A DNA stretch of 64,000 nucleotides, taken from the NCBI GenBank assembly GCA_019843655.1, contig JACDQD010000003.1:10914925-10978924 (forward strand). Reading direction: 5' to 3'. This document shows positions 40,501 to 51,460 of the stretch, one piece after another. The translations under genes were made by a program, and so were the position numbers. The notes below the pieces were generated by a model. The model had not been told where the DNA came from and searched no databases. It saw nothing but the letters and a program-made list of their open reading frames with translations. This stretch comes from Lethocerus indicus. Taxonomy: Eukaryota > Arthropoda > Insecta > Hemiptera > Belostomatidae. Each line of letters opens with the position of its first letter. The stretch's first letter is position 1.

Positions 40501-42789
40501 TTTCAATGTTTGTTTTAGAGCCTGGTTGGAAGCAACGACCAATCGTGGGGCTGGGATTTGGGTAGAAACAAATTGTACCACGATTCAAAAAACAACGCTG
40601 GAGTCACATATCCAGCAATTCTCAAACCGGACGAGACATTTATTGTTCCGGATAAGTTTTTAGGTGAGAAACCACAAGACAGTAATTTAAATGACAAGAA
40701 TATATTTTGTAACTTTTCTTCCACTTGTTTGAAACCATTGATACAATATTCGAATCCATTTATGATGTACAGTTGAGCAGTATTTCATTAAAGCTCAATT
40801 TGTAGATAATTAATTATGATTGAATTAATAAGGCATTAATAAAATTAATCAGTTTATTTTAATTTTAACTAATATAACTATCTAACTTTCTAAAAGGTTG
40901 AATAGATCTAATTTGAACAAATGAGGTCTCTTTGTGGGTAGATTGACCAGAGTTTTATTACAAACTCAGAGTTGGCCTAGTCGACCATAACTGGCTGGTA
41001 ATATTACTTGGGTAACACACTGCTGTGATGATAATTAACTCTCAATTACCCATGTCAAGTTGTTACAAATGTCTGTCTGCCTCCAGTGGTAATAATAATA
41101 ATGGGGTTAGAGCGAAAGTAAGGTTGTGAAGGAAGCAGGGAAGTGTAATCCATATTGTTCAACTTACAAAACAATATGTCAGTAACTGTTGTTAGGCAAC
41201 TCTCACCTGGGTCACTTGCGAAAATGTTGGGACAATAAACAAACTCTCTCTTTCTCAAACTCTTTGCTAGTTTTATTACTGTTTTACACTTTGAAATTAT
41301 AATATTCGATGCAGGTTTGTTTTATATTTCCAATTAATAAAGTCCGTATTGAACTGAGAAGTTTCTTATAAAATTACTTAGTAACCTATTTTGTCAAAGC
41401 TTATTTACATAGTGTTCTTACTCCTCCATTATAAATGTTTGTATTCATCTGAATTTGTCCACTAAATGAACTTTGTGTTGCATCTATCTTCAACATATTT
41501 TATTTTTTGTTTTTACATTTTTTAAATAAAAGTGAAGGTTGATACACAAAAATTAATGTTACTAATAATATGTGCATTATTTACTTTCATATTGTTATGA
41601 TGGCTTATCATTTTAACAATTGAAGTATTTTGTTTCATACGTCTATTTTTTATTTTATTTCACTAATAAAAAATAACATTACATATAATTCATATTATTA
41701 TTGCATTATAATACTTCATTTCTATTTCATGGTAACTATGATCTATTGAACAAATTCTCAAAATAATCCTACATATTATTGGAGTAATAATTGCATTAAC
41801 TGTTGTATTTATAGAAATAATTTTTTCATAAATTATATATTTACTTAATAACTTCACAAATGTACTTTGATAATGAATTATGAAATTGTGAACAATGAAT
41901 TATTAAATGTTCATGAATGTATTAAAATTCTGATCAAATATCCTATCTAATTTCTTTTTTACCTTTTTTCAGTTGTTCTGGACATGGATGAGGGAACATT
42001 GTCATTCGTAGTAGATGGTCAGTATCTCGGAGTTGCATTCAGGGGTCTGAAGGGGCGTAAACTTTACCCAATTGTCAGTGCAGTTTGGGGACACTGTGAA
42101 ATTACTATGAAGTACATCGGTGGCTTAGATCGTAAGTTACTAAATTTTTTTCCTAATCAATAAGAGACGGAAATGCTAAATTATTTAATATTTACCTATA
42201 TTACTTTCTTTACTTTTGAATTTGTAATTCGTGTGTTTTAGATTTGAATTTAAAAATTTTATTAGGGTGCATAACAACTAATGCTAATTGTTCCCTTAAA
42301 TAGAAATACAGAAAAAAATATTTTGCTAAATGTTATTGATTGTAAGTTTCAATTTTAATTCTTATGATAGTGTGTATGCAATCTGTAAAGTTAAATGGTT
42401 TTTTAAATTCACTACAGATTCAAATTCAGTTGTATGACTCAGTTGTAAATTTTTGCCCATATTAAAGTGAATTAAATTTGTGTTTTGAATAATCTTATCA
42501 GTCTAAAAGAGATCCAGATGTGTGTGAGTGTTGCCATATTTTAGTTTTGATTTGTTTGCAATTTATTCATTATTCTCAATTAGAAGAAGTTAGTTATATT
42601 AGTTATTTCCACAATTATTGTTGTTAATTGGCATTTGTTGAAATTTCAGCGGAGCCACTGCCCCTGATGGATCTTTGCAGACGAGTGATAAGGCAACGTG
42701 TGGGTAAGCAGCAATTGGAAGAGCGCATACACGATCTCAACCTTCCACACGCCATGAACACATACCTCCTTTATAAGGATCGGAGATAA
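37596..42789 (+). CDS. gus: SPRY domain-containing SOCS box protein, gustavus/SPSB1-4 type (six coding exons)
   Basis: Coding exons are 37596-37614, 38356-38543, 39882-40067, 40519-40663, 41973-42131 and 42650-42789. All introns are GT..AG and the phases join to 837 nt, or 278 aa, the usual length for insect gustavus. Visible blocks are the N-terminal MGQKIS, then [10 protein letters not shown] (residues 40-49), [46 protein letters not shown] (141-153) and SAVWGHCEI (215-223), which form the SPRY domain. LPLMDLCRR near residue 235 opens the C-terminal SOCS box. In this family the SPRY domain grips short D/E-I/L-N-N-N peptides (Vasa in the fly), and the SOCS box recruits Elongin B/C and Cullin-5, so the protein is a ubiquitin-ligase substrate adaptor. 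The pocket Tyr (Y151) and Trp (W218) are present. I chose the ATG at 37596 because it gives the conserved MGQKIS and has A at -3 and G at +4; an in-frame ATG two codons upstream (37590) would add only MN. Introns are 741, 1338, 451, 1309 and 518 nt and hold no other gene. The family is certain; paralog naming rests on residue similarity recalled from fly and human proteins. Confidence 0.96.
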
Positions 42790-45700
42790 CAATCTAAGCG
42801 CTAGCTTTTCACAGCCTCTTAGCAGCAGCAAAAGAAGAAGCAACAGGAAGAAAGCCGCTCTCGTAAATATATAAAAATATATGTATATCTACCTCAGGTA
42901 CCTGGATGTGAAAAGCCCCATTCCTCCTCACCTCCCCATAATTATACCTAACCTTAGTACCTATTATCCTTCTCATCTCCTGAACGCGATTGGTTCACTT
43001 GTGAACACGTGAATTCTTGTGTTTGTGTACGCATATATTAGTGCACAGTTGAATATGGACGCTCTTATAAATATTGCGAGAGTTCCCTTTGTGTTTGGTG
43101 GCCTCCCATCTTCCCTCCTGATATCTTCCTCATCTTGTCTCGTCAACCCCTCTTGGGATGCAACAACAAAGTTTCTCGTGTGTGAAAAAAGACTTCCATA
43201 TAGTGTTTGTTTCCCCGTGAACACAAGCGGGATTATATAAATATATAAATATATATATGCTTTTCATTTTTTGTTTTTTAATTGTACGATTTTTTAGATA
43301 GCTTAACGACAAACATTTTTTCTAATTTTTTGTTCTCTCGTCTGCGGGTCGGTGAAATGAAATTATCCAAAACAACAAAAAAAATGAATAAATAAGTATA
43401 TTAAAAATTCATCGTGGAAAAAGGACCACTGGAGTGAAATTATCGGACATTGTGTTTAAGCCGTTTCTTTCGATTCTTATATTATTTCATTTTTTATTCA
43501 ATGATAAAAAAGTGAGCAGTGTGGAGTGTGCAGACTATAAAAATGTAATGACTGTTTGTATTTCGGCTTCTGGACTTTGGTGAGTCCTCCTCATTGCCTC
43601 CATCGATTTGGCAAGGGGGATCTTCAAATTGTCATCCAGCCTGCGAGATGTATAACTGCGATCTTCTTTTTTGAATAGTATTTTTGTGCATCTAAACTTA
43701 GTAATATTTGTAATTTGTAGGTTTAACTATTTTTTATGTTGTTGATTTCATTTATCACAAGATCTCTGCGCCTTTTTCGTGGTGACAGGCATCATCAGTT
43801 TTCAAATCTTTTTCGAAACGTAAAAATTGAAAAAAATTTGTCAATTTGTGGGTGTAAAAAATTATTACTTGGTGTTATTTTTGCATATAATTATTGTATT
43901 GTTAATGTTTAAACAAAAATAACTATTTTGTAGTCTTGCTTTTTCCTCCCAATTTTTAATGTGTATTTTTTGTGGTTATATAAGAATTTGTAATTCTTGT
44001 GATAAATGAAAGGGATGTAACAAATTTTGTGCAAACACCATGCAAAAAAAATTTTTAAAAATTGGGCCTATCTAATTCTCTAACAGTTGAGCTGTTGAAA
44101 TGTAAACATTTGGTTTCTACACCAAGACCAATTGTATCTTCAAATTCTTGGAATAATTGAAATCGCCTTCCAATAAAGAACTTCTTATGCTCTCAATCTT
44201 TTATCCTATAACAGTTTAATATTTTATTTATCTTTGTTTTCTCAAAGTTTGTGTTTTAATTATGTACTTATTTCTGATACTTTTGATTTCTTAACGCAGG
44301 CTTACCATCTGTTTTGTGATTATTTCTCAGTTATTTAGTTATTTTTGATGGATTCCTAATTATATTTATATACACGTAGATGTGAGTGCGCGTGTGTGAT
44401 TGTCGATGATATCAGAATGACCACAAGTTATTGTAAATTTCTGTTGTTTTTTAAATCGCAATTTATTTTAATTTTTGGTCAATATTTTAGTAACTGTAAT
44501 ATTTACAAAAAGGATGTGCTTGTGCTGTTATAGGTTTACATATTGTATATAATAATTACGTTCATATGGAAGACTCATGAAATGCCCTTCTTCAATAATA
44601 TTAGGTACTAATTCTTTGAGTGGAATAGGAATAAAGCTTATACTTACTGTATGTGCATTAGATTAGAAAATTGCAAAGTGACTGAATCTGTAACCTTGAG
44701 GGTTACTTTACCCTTATGTAAATGTAAATCTACATCAAATTTGTAAAATATAATGGCTCTTTATACATAATTTGTAGTTTAATTTTTTGGTTTCTATTTT
44801 ATTTTAAGCTAATTGCTTGTTTACTTATAAATGTGCCACGACGGTGTCACGACAACTGTAATGGATATGCGTTAATTAATTAAAACACACCAACTCTATC
44901 ACTTTCTATTTATGGTAATTTTGTGATCAGTGATAAAGTATGCAATGTATTTAGTTAAGCAAATGTTTTGAGACTGGAACAGATTCATTTCATGACACAA
45001 CAAAGAGAGCACTAGTGTAAATCTATTACGTTGACTTATGCTGTTTTTGTTTTGTTTCTTATTTCATAAATTTTAGAAACATCCAACTTATACTTTCTGG
45101 TGCAAATAGACAGTTGTTCCTTTATTGTTGTATCTAAGTCATTGTAAGTGAAATTGTATAAAGACAAACATTTTTCATCTTCATCTGTAAGAAGGCATAA
45201 GCTGGGAAATATATAGGTTAACATTTCTGTACAACAAGCATTCAGCTATACTTTTGTACTGTGTTCAATTTGGCCTGCTTGGTGCTGAGCATTGTGTTTG
45301 TTTTTTTTGCAATTCATTTATGTAATATATTAAAAAAAAATTCATTTTGTTCAGTGCTAGGCAGCCCGGATTTATTTTGATGTTTGTAGCAAAATACTTA
45401 TAAAACGTGGTTGCATAACACTATTAGTTTTTACTGGCTTTGTATTATACCTACCACATATATATTCCTTTCAATTATGTTTCGAAATTTTTATGTCGTG
45501 TTCCATTTCAAAAATGTGTACTCTAATATGAAATATATAAAGAAACTGAAGGGCAGTAATTTTGTCTGCCTACCTTAGATTTACTTTAACAGAAGATATC
45601 TTTATTAGGAAACTAATATTGAAATAGAAAGTCTCATTTTGAAATATGAATTTGGATGACTCAATCCAATTTACAATGTGTATGCTAGTTCAATTACATA

Positions 45701-46965
45701 ACTCCAGACATCAATCATAGAAGCAGTGTGTATCAATACTTAAATAAGTAGTCAGTAATTATTTTTAAATAATGGCAAAAGATAATAATTACAGAAGCAT
45801 TCTAAGATAAATATTTGTATTATAAATTGAAAGTTGAATTCATTAATAAAAAATATTTCAGGCTTCATTATTTTTTTTATTAATCATTAGTTATTTCTAA
45901 CTTCAAACATAAATTGAATGTAAGAGTTCTGTACTCATCTAAAAAATATACTACAGCAAGCATGAACATTAGTTTAAGCAGTTTGTTGAATAAACAAAAC
46001 TGGTATTGAATAAAAGTAAAAGATTGAAGAATAGTATGGCATTATAAAAATATTTAGTACTCTTAAAATAAAGAATATTATCATGTAATGAAAATTATAA
46101 TTTTAGATCATAATAGGTAGTGCAGACCACTTGGAAAAAATACAAATAACTAATTACGACTTATAAGAACATACCTATAAAGAACATGAAAAACATGATG
46201 CTACGTGAATATATCTATGGTTATGTATTGTGTGTAAATACCCTGGGCACACACTTTGTGGGTTATAGTAAGTAATAAATGAAAATTATTGTATTATATA
46301 TACAGAATTGTAAATAAGTAATTAATCACTTTTACAAGGTAGGAACGTTTTTCTGTTTTACAAATAACATTGAAATAATTAATTTGAATCAACTGTTCAA
46401 TGTCTGCGAAGGTTTCGAATATCAGAACTGTCCCATCCTCAGTGGTGTAAAAGCAATGAATTCTGAACTCATAAAACTGAATAAATACAATATTTGATGC
46501 AGCCCGTCAAATAACGGTTTGAAGGTTAACTTATCATCGAGGAACTGTCACGCTATTTCTTTGGACTGTTAGTGTATGTCCTAATTTACACCAATTAATC
46601 AGTAATAAAATTCATGCAACTACTATTTAGTAGATAGCACAAATTGATTTTGTTTGGAAGACATAATGGTTACTGATCGATAATGCAAATAATATTAAAC
46701 AAGGAAAAGAAAAAGGATATCATTTGCTAACACTGGTGATTGATTAAGATGAACCACAAGCTTAATAAAGATTTTAATCTAGCAGTTTTTTATTTTCCTA
46801 ATTCTTGAACATCGCTTACTAGTTTTATCCAATCATCTTATTTCATGCAATGGGAATTCTTTCACTCCACAATTCCTTGTATTACATACAAGTCAAGAAA
46901 GGTCTAAAAAGAAGGGTTTTGCATCTAACGGGAGCCGGTGATGAGTGTTGCAGTTTTCGAAATTT
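42790..46965 (+). other. gustavus 3' UTR and 3' flank, no other gene seen
   Basis: This stretch follows the gustavus stop codon. The first 1.1 kb keeps scattered CpG, while 44.0-46.8 kb is AT-rich and strongly CpG-poor. Candidate poly(A) signals AATAAA occur at 43387-43392 and 44172-44177; neither can be preferred from sequence alone, so the 3' UTR may be 0.6 to 1.4 kb or longer. Open frames are short and resemble no known protein. The CpG-poor character continues to about 46.8 kb, which could mean transcription continues that far. Confidence 0.45.
44172..44177 (+). terminator. Candidate gustavus poly(A) signal AATAAA
   Basis: A canonical AATAAA lies about 1.4 kb after the stop codon in AT-rich sequence. 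An earlier AATAAA at 43387 is an equally possible end. Assignment is inference from motif and order only. Confidence 0.3.
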
Positions 46966-47180
46966 CCGCCAGAGGGCAGCACTGCACGGTGCAAGTGTCG
47001 ATACTAGCGCTAGTAGTTCCATAAATCACCACCAGGGGGCAGCACTGCACGGGAAGTGTCGATACTGGCGCTAGTAGTTCCAGAAATTGCCACCAGGGGG
47101 CTGCACTGCACGGGAAGTATCGATACTAGCGCTAGTAGTTCCAGAAATCACCACCAGGGGGCGGTACCTGACGGGAAGTT
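46966..47180. repeat. 61-63 bp tandem array with CTCF-like, CGATA and CTAGCGCTAG motifs
   Basis: Four units begin at 46966, 47029, 47090 and 47151, giving periods of 63, 61 and 61 bp; the last is partial. Each begins with a CTCF-core-like word: CCGCCAGAGGGCAG (46966), CCACCAGGGGGCAG (47029), CCACCAGGGGGCTG (47090) and CCACCAGGGGGCGG (47151). The last three fit the vertebrate consensus CCASYAGRKGGC exactly, and the first differs at one position. Units 1-3 also carry CGATA (46999, 47060, 47121; the third is inside a full TATCGATA at 47118-47125). These are followed by the palindrome CTAGCGCTAG (47004 and 47126) or its one-base variant CTGGCGCTAG (47065). The array lies between the gustavus 3' flank and the BPHL promoter. 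Repeat structure is seen directly; the protein-binding interpretation is inference. Confidence 0.9.
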
Positions 47181-47580
47181 ACCAAATTCAAACTGAGCGA
47201 CCTCCTTGCATCTCATGTTCTCCTGATACAAATCCTGATACTTTTTTCCCGACCCAAAAATTGAAAATGTTAAAATATCGATATATACGCCGATTTTTCG
47301 TTAATTTGATAATAAATGAATCTGTTAAGGCTTGTAATGCATAAATTAGAAGGGACAATGTATTTTTTATTTAATTAAAAATCAATTTATTATTTGAAAA
47401 ATATTTTATACGACGTTCTATACTGTTTTATACTGATCTTGTTGTGCAGTCTCATTAACTCTCGCAAGAGCCATTCTTGATGCCTGTTAAGTTCGGTGAA
47501 AATCCGTTCAGCCGTTTGGAAATGCATAGCCAACACACACACGCACACACACACATCGACAAACGCCACTTGTCAAATAT
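47181..47580 (+). mobile_element. Probable 3' tail of a non-LTR retroelement (remnant)
   Basis: After the array comes about 300 bp of unique AT-rich sequence. Then a segment around 47490-47530 reads like GTTCGGTGAAAATCCGTTC followed by AGCCGTTTGG, and then an AC-rich run with CACACACACACG and more CA (47522-47555). In arthropod genomes a conserved 'AAAATCCGTTCAGCCGTTT' box followed by a simple-repeat tail is typical of LINE/SINE 3' ends. No reverse transcriptase frame is present. The 5' limit is unknown, and the tandem array may belong to the same element. Confidence 0.4.
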
Positions 47581-47689
47581 TACCCAGTTATTCTCCAATA
47601 TTATTCAGATTTGAAATGAGAGCTTGTTAATTCAATAAATAGATTTCAAAACCTATCTAATAATTTCATTCTTTATCGTACACTCCTAG

Positions 47690-48070
47690 TTATCTATTTG
47701 TAAATGCTTTTGAAAATGTATTCAAGTTATCGGTGCGCAGGCTAGAAAGCTTCGACCTCATTTGATCGCTTGTTCTTTCCTAGAAGTGCTGTAAAAAATA
47801 CGCGCACAGCCGCACGTACACAAATATACATCGAGTCGATCCCATTATGCGGTGACTATATAAACTTGGCTCTCGAGACGTTATATATCGACTTATTTCG
47901 GTCGGGGGTGAATTCCGAAAGGAGAAATTGGTCGATTTGCGTATTGAACGTCGCTAAGTTTAGCTCTGAGACGTTCACCTTGAGCAATTTCAATCCGGTG
48001 TTGGCAGTCTGATTAGTCCCGTTCCGTTATCACTTGTTGCTAGTCGCTGTCTCGAGCGTCACGAACAGCG
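47690..48070 (+). promoter_or_regulatory. CpG-rich promoter region of the BPHL gene
   Basis: The 380 bp before the BPHL start codon are clearly richer in CpG than the sequence on either side, with runs such as TCGAGTCGATCCC, CTCGAGACG, TCGGTCGGGG and CTGTCTCGAGCGTCACGAACAGCG. There is no convincing TATA box at a useful distance. This is what an unmethylated housekeeping promoter looks like inside a CpG-depleted gene block. The transcription start cannot be fixed. Confidence 0.5.
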
Positions 48071-50489
48071 ATGAAACCTCTTCAGTTGGTTTGCTTTTCG
48101 GCCGGACGTTTCTGCCCGCTACGCCCCCGTTTCAAATTGCCTACTAATCAGAGAGCCAGAATATCGACGATGCGAGTGAGTATTTAGATTTAGATGGACC
48201 ATAATTCAGACTTATCAAAGTATTGTTGCAACTAGCTCTTGCGGATTTGTAGTCGCTTGATCTTGTGATTGGATCTCATATCTTAGGCTGGACCGCATTC
48301 TGTAAATGCCTTAATGACAATTGTCTGTATGCGGTTTCTTCTGCGCAGGAGGAGAGACTGAATGTGGATGGGACCATAATCAATTACTTGAGGATTGGAG
48401 ATGGATCCCACGTTGTCATGTGCCTTCCGGGAGCTCTCGGTCTGTAGCACCTATGTAATATAGATTACGTACTCCTCCATAGTCCCATCGTGTTTAATAG
48501 CGTCTAGTATAATTCGCATTTGAACAGGTCAGTTTTTGTTTTCACAAATTAGGCACAATCTGGAGCGATTTCAAGCCACAGATCGAAGGTTTCGACAAGG
48601 GGAAATTCTCACTTGTTGTATGGGACCCACCGGGCTATGGAAAGAGCAGGCCACCTAACAAAATATTCACCAAATATTTCTACGAAACTGACGCCAAATG
48701 GCTCTGACACTTATGGATGTAAGTGCATCACTATTCATTTACATTTAAAATTAATAACTAATTTGAGGTTTTATATGTTATTAAAATGTGTTTTGTGGTT
48801 GAAGGACTTAGTGAGTATCTGTACCTGAGATATCTTATCACAATGAAGAATGTGTTTAGTTGTAACTACAAAGTTGTTACTCACATTCTTTATGCCAGGG
48901 CTACAACATTTGTCTAGATTTTTACTTTGATTTTATTTCTGTTTTTTACTGTTTTATTTCCCTTTACTTTCAGTATTTCTTAATATTTATATATTATTGA
49001 ATAAATATTTAACATTATTGTCTTTAAAATTTTAATATTTATGTATCTTAATTGATTATTAATGTTATCATGAAATATGAATGGAACTATTTAGAAACAA
49101 TTATAGTTTTCAGTTGGTGTACATACAAACGTATACAAACATTTTTACAGAGACTTGGTGTGGAAAAATATTCATTGTTAGGCTGGAGCGATGGTGGAAT
49201 CAGCGCTATGATAATGGCAGCAGACAGCTCAAAGATCAAGAAACTCGTAATCTGGGGAGCGAATGCTTACATCACAGAAACTGATATGAAACTATATGAA
49301 GGTAAATTGATTCTGTGCCTGTTCCTTCATAACATTTTAAGTTACAGTATTTTGGAAAGTTCTTTCTCATTAGTTCACTATTTTGATTTAATGGTCATTT
49401 TCACTTTTTTGTTTTTATTAGCATTTGTATATAGATAAATTTATTGTTTAATTAATGTAAAAAATAAACATTTTTAAATGTTTTATCTTACAAAATGACA
49501 ACTTATAAAGAACCATTTTATATTTTATTAAACGGAATACTTTCACTATTTATTAGCAAAATGCCTGCATTTAGATATTCGTAGTACTCTATCTCTAACT
49601 CCATTAATTGTATTATATACTTCATTAAAATGTATGTCTTCAGGCTCAAGAGTAATAAATATCTATAATTAATTTGTTAGTAAAATATCAAATTTTTACT
49701 TTTTAAGGGATCAGAGATGTCAGTCACTGGTCTCCAAAAATGCGTGAGCCCTTGATTGCCACTTACGGTGAGAAAAACCTTCAAGACATGATGACATCAT
49801 GGTACAATTCAATTGACGAAATTTACAAATCCGGTGGCAATATATGTAAATCTGTCCTTGCCAAAATCACTATTCCAACATTGATTGTGCATGGTGATCA
49901 AGACCCATTAGTTCCCCAGGAACATCCCAGATATTTGGCAAAGTACATACCTTCTGCCAAGTAAGTGACACAAAATTATTAAGCAGATAGTCAAGAATTA
50001 TTAAGCAAATTGATTTCTTTAACATATGTTTTCAACTAGATCACTGTCACCTTATTTTGGATGATTATCTTAAATACCCTTTTAAGAATGATTTTGCTAA
50101 AATGTTTTCCATTTGATTACCACTGAATTTGATATAAAAATATGAGCTCTACTTCCTTTAGTTTGGTAGATTGGGACAACTAATGATAATTAAAAGACCA
50201 AATATTATTTTGCATATGGGGTTGTATGCCTAATCTGAATCTATTGTGAGGATTGGACTCCTAAGCAAATTCAGTATGGCAATCAAATGGTAGTGCCATT
50301 TATTTTGATTTATCTCATTCATGCATTTGATGTTTCATATATAAAATGTATTCTGTTTCAATTGTTTAATATTTTTTTTATGTTTCAAGGTTGCACACTT
50401 TTGAAAAGGGAAAGCATAACCTACATCTGCGCTACAGTAAAGAGTTCAACAATGTGGTCCAAAGTTTCTTGTTAAATGCTTCCTATTAA
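48071..50489 (+). CDS. Bphl: Biphenyl hydrolase-like / valacyclovir hydrolase-type alpha/beta hydrolase, with a frameshift in exon 3
   Basis: Exons are 48071-48175, 48349-48439, 48553-48718, 49151-49301, 49708-49960 and 50390-50489. Joined, they total 866 nt, one short of a 288-aa frame. Residues 1-35 hold eight Lys/Arg and no acidic residue, a typical mitochondrial presequence as in vertebrate BPHL. The hydrolase fold follows: LPGALG oxyanion turn (61-66), WDPPGYGKSRPP (89-100), nucleophile elbow GWSDGG with Ser134, HGDQDPLVP with the catalytic Asp237, and GKHNLHL with His265 (numbering assumes the lost base is present). The family hydrolyses amino-acid esters such as valacyclovir and homocysteine thiolactone. 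In exon 3 the frame reads into TGA at 48704-48706 unless one base is added near 48699-48701; all other exons join perfectly. Intron 2 has an unusual GTCTGT donor. The next gene's start codon is about 1 kb beyond this stop, on the same strand. Family assignment is firm; whether the copy is functional is open. Confidence 0.9.
48691..48706 (+). other. One-base deletion (frameshift) in BPHL exon 3
   Basis: Upstream the frame encodes ..YFYETDAKW. After the bases AAATGG it meets TGA. Reading GCT CTG ACA CTT ATG GAT from 48701 restores ALTLMD in the next frame, which ends exactly at the GT donor at 48719 and joins exon 4 (RLGVEKYSLLGWSDGG). The family pattern in human BPHL, DAKDAVDLMKALKF, aligns without gaps to DAKWALTLMDRLGV. 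A single G missing from a GGG run explains it. This may be an assembly error, an allele or a decaying gene. Confidence 0.85.
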
Positions 50490-50630
50490 TATTCTTTTGT
50501 TATGACACATTCTTGTTATAATTCCCTTATATAAGGGATACTGCCATAATTATAATAATCTGTAAGAAGAGTGTATTCCTCAATTGACTTTACTCATTAA
50601 TCTCATAATTTCATGAGTTGTTTCATGTTG

Positions 50631-50636
50631 AATAAA
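50631..50636 (+). terminator. BPHL poly(A) signal AATAAA
   Basis: AATAAA stands about 140 nt after the BPHL stop codon and is followed by a T/G-rich stretch (TGTTTATTGATTGTTAG), the usual layout for cleavage and polyadenylation. The STK16 promoter region begins about 550 nt further on. Confidence 0.6.
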
Positions 50637-50639
50637 TGT

Positions 50640-51190
50640 TTATTGATTGTTAGCATCTCATTTATTATTTTAAATGTCTGTTTTTTTTAACTAACATGTA
50701 CATTATTTTTGTTCTGAGTTAAGGAGCTAGTGAAAGAATTATTACAAAATAATTAACTCAAATCTCCCATTATTTTTTAAATTGCTATTAAAATATAAAT
50801 AAAATTATATTGTTGTAGATTAATATTTTATTTATATAATAACAATCAATTCTGAGAAATTGTTGTTAGACATAATTTCATTATCCTCCCATACTATATT
50901 TTTTTCCCATTATAACGTAGCAAACCTTATGACCATGGACTTTTAATATCTCATTTGGACTTGAGTGGCCTTTAATGTGCATGGGATCTAGGGACCCATC
51001 AGGTTGCTTAATCATTAATAATCGTAACATCAAAAAGTATAAATAGTGTAGGATTTTCCAGTTTGTTTTTTTCTCCACAAGCACTAAAATTTGATGTGTG
51101 AAAAAATGTAACACCATTTTTCACATATAATAAATTTATCACCTTTAGTTTACTATTGCGTCTATTATTTGTTTAGTTAATTAAACATTT
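50640..51190. other. Intergenic spacer between BPHL and STK16
   Basis: About 0.55 kb of AT-rich sequence with very few CpG and no recognisable coding potential. A 78-codon frame on the minus strand (50881-51117) matches no protein family I know and is treated as chance. Confidence 0.5.
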
Positions 51191-51194
51191 AACA

Positions 51195-51460
51195 AAATGA
51201 ATCGTCGACCTTGTGGTACGCCGTTTCAGTCGAGTCGATATATTTAATATCGATATATATTTAGTTTCGTACGATGCAACCTGTATATCGTATCCGACAA
51301 TCGATCTCTCGAATCATACAGGAAAGTGATGACTAAGTTAGCAGTTGATGCCTGATTGTCGGGTGTGTTTTTTGTATCGTTTCGCGATTATGTTGTAAAT
51401 TTTATTCCGTCTCAAAATAACACTGAAATGAACGCTTTAGGATTGAGTATGATATTCAAA
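51195..51460 (+). promoter_or_regulatory. STK16 promoter region with a DRE-like TATCGATA
   Basis: The 265 bp before the STK16 start codon regain CpG (ATCGTCGACC, TACGCCG, GTCGAGTCGA, GTATCGTATCCGACAATCGATCTCTCG broken into short words here). A perfect TATCGATA at 51248-51255 matches the DREF-binding element found in many insect housekeeping promoters. An 8-mer of this kind also arises by chance in AT-rich DNA, so binding is only suggested. No clear TATA box or initiator was identified. Confidence 0.45.
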
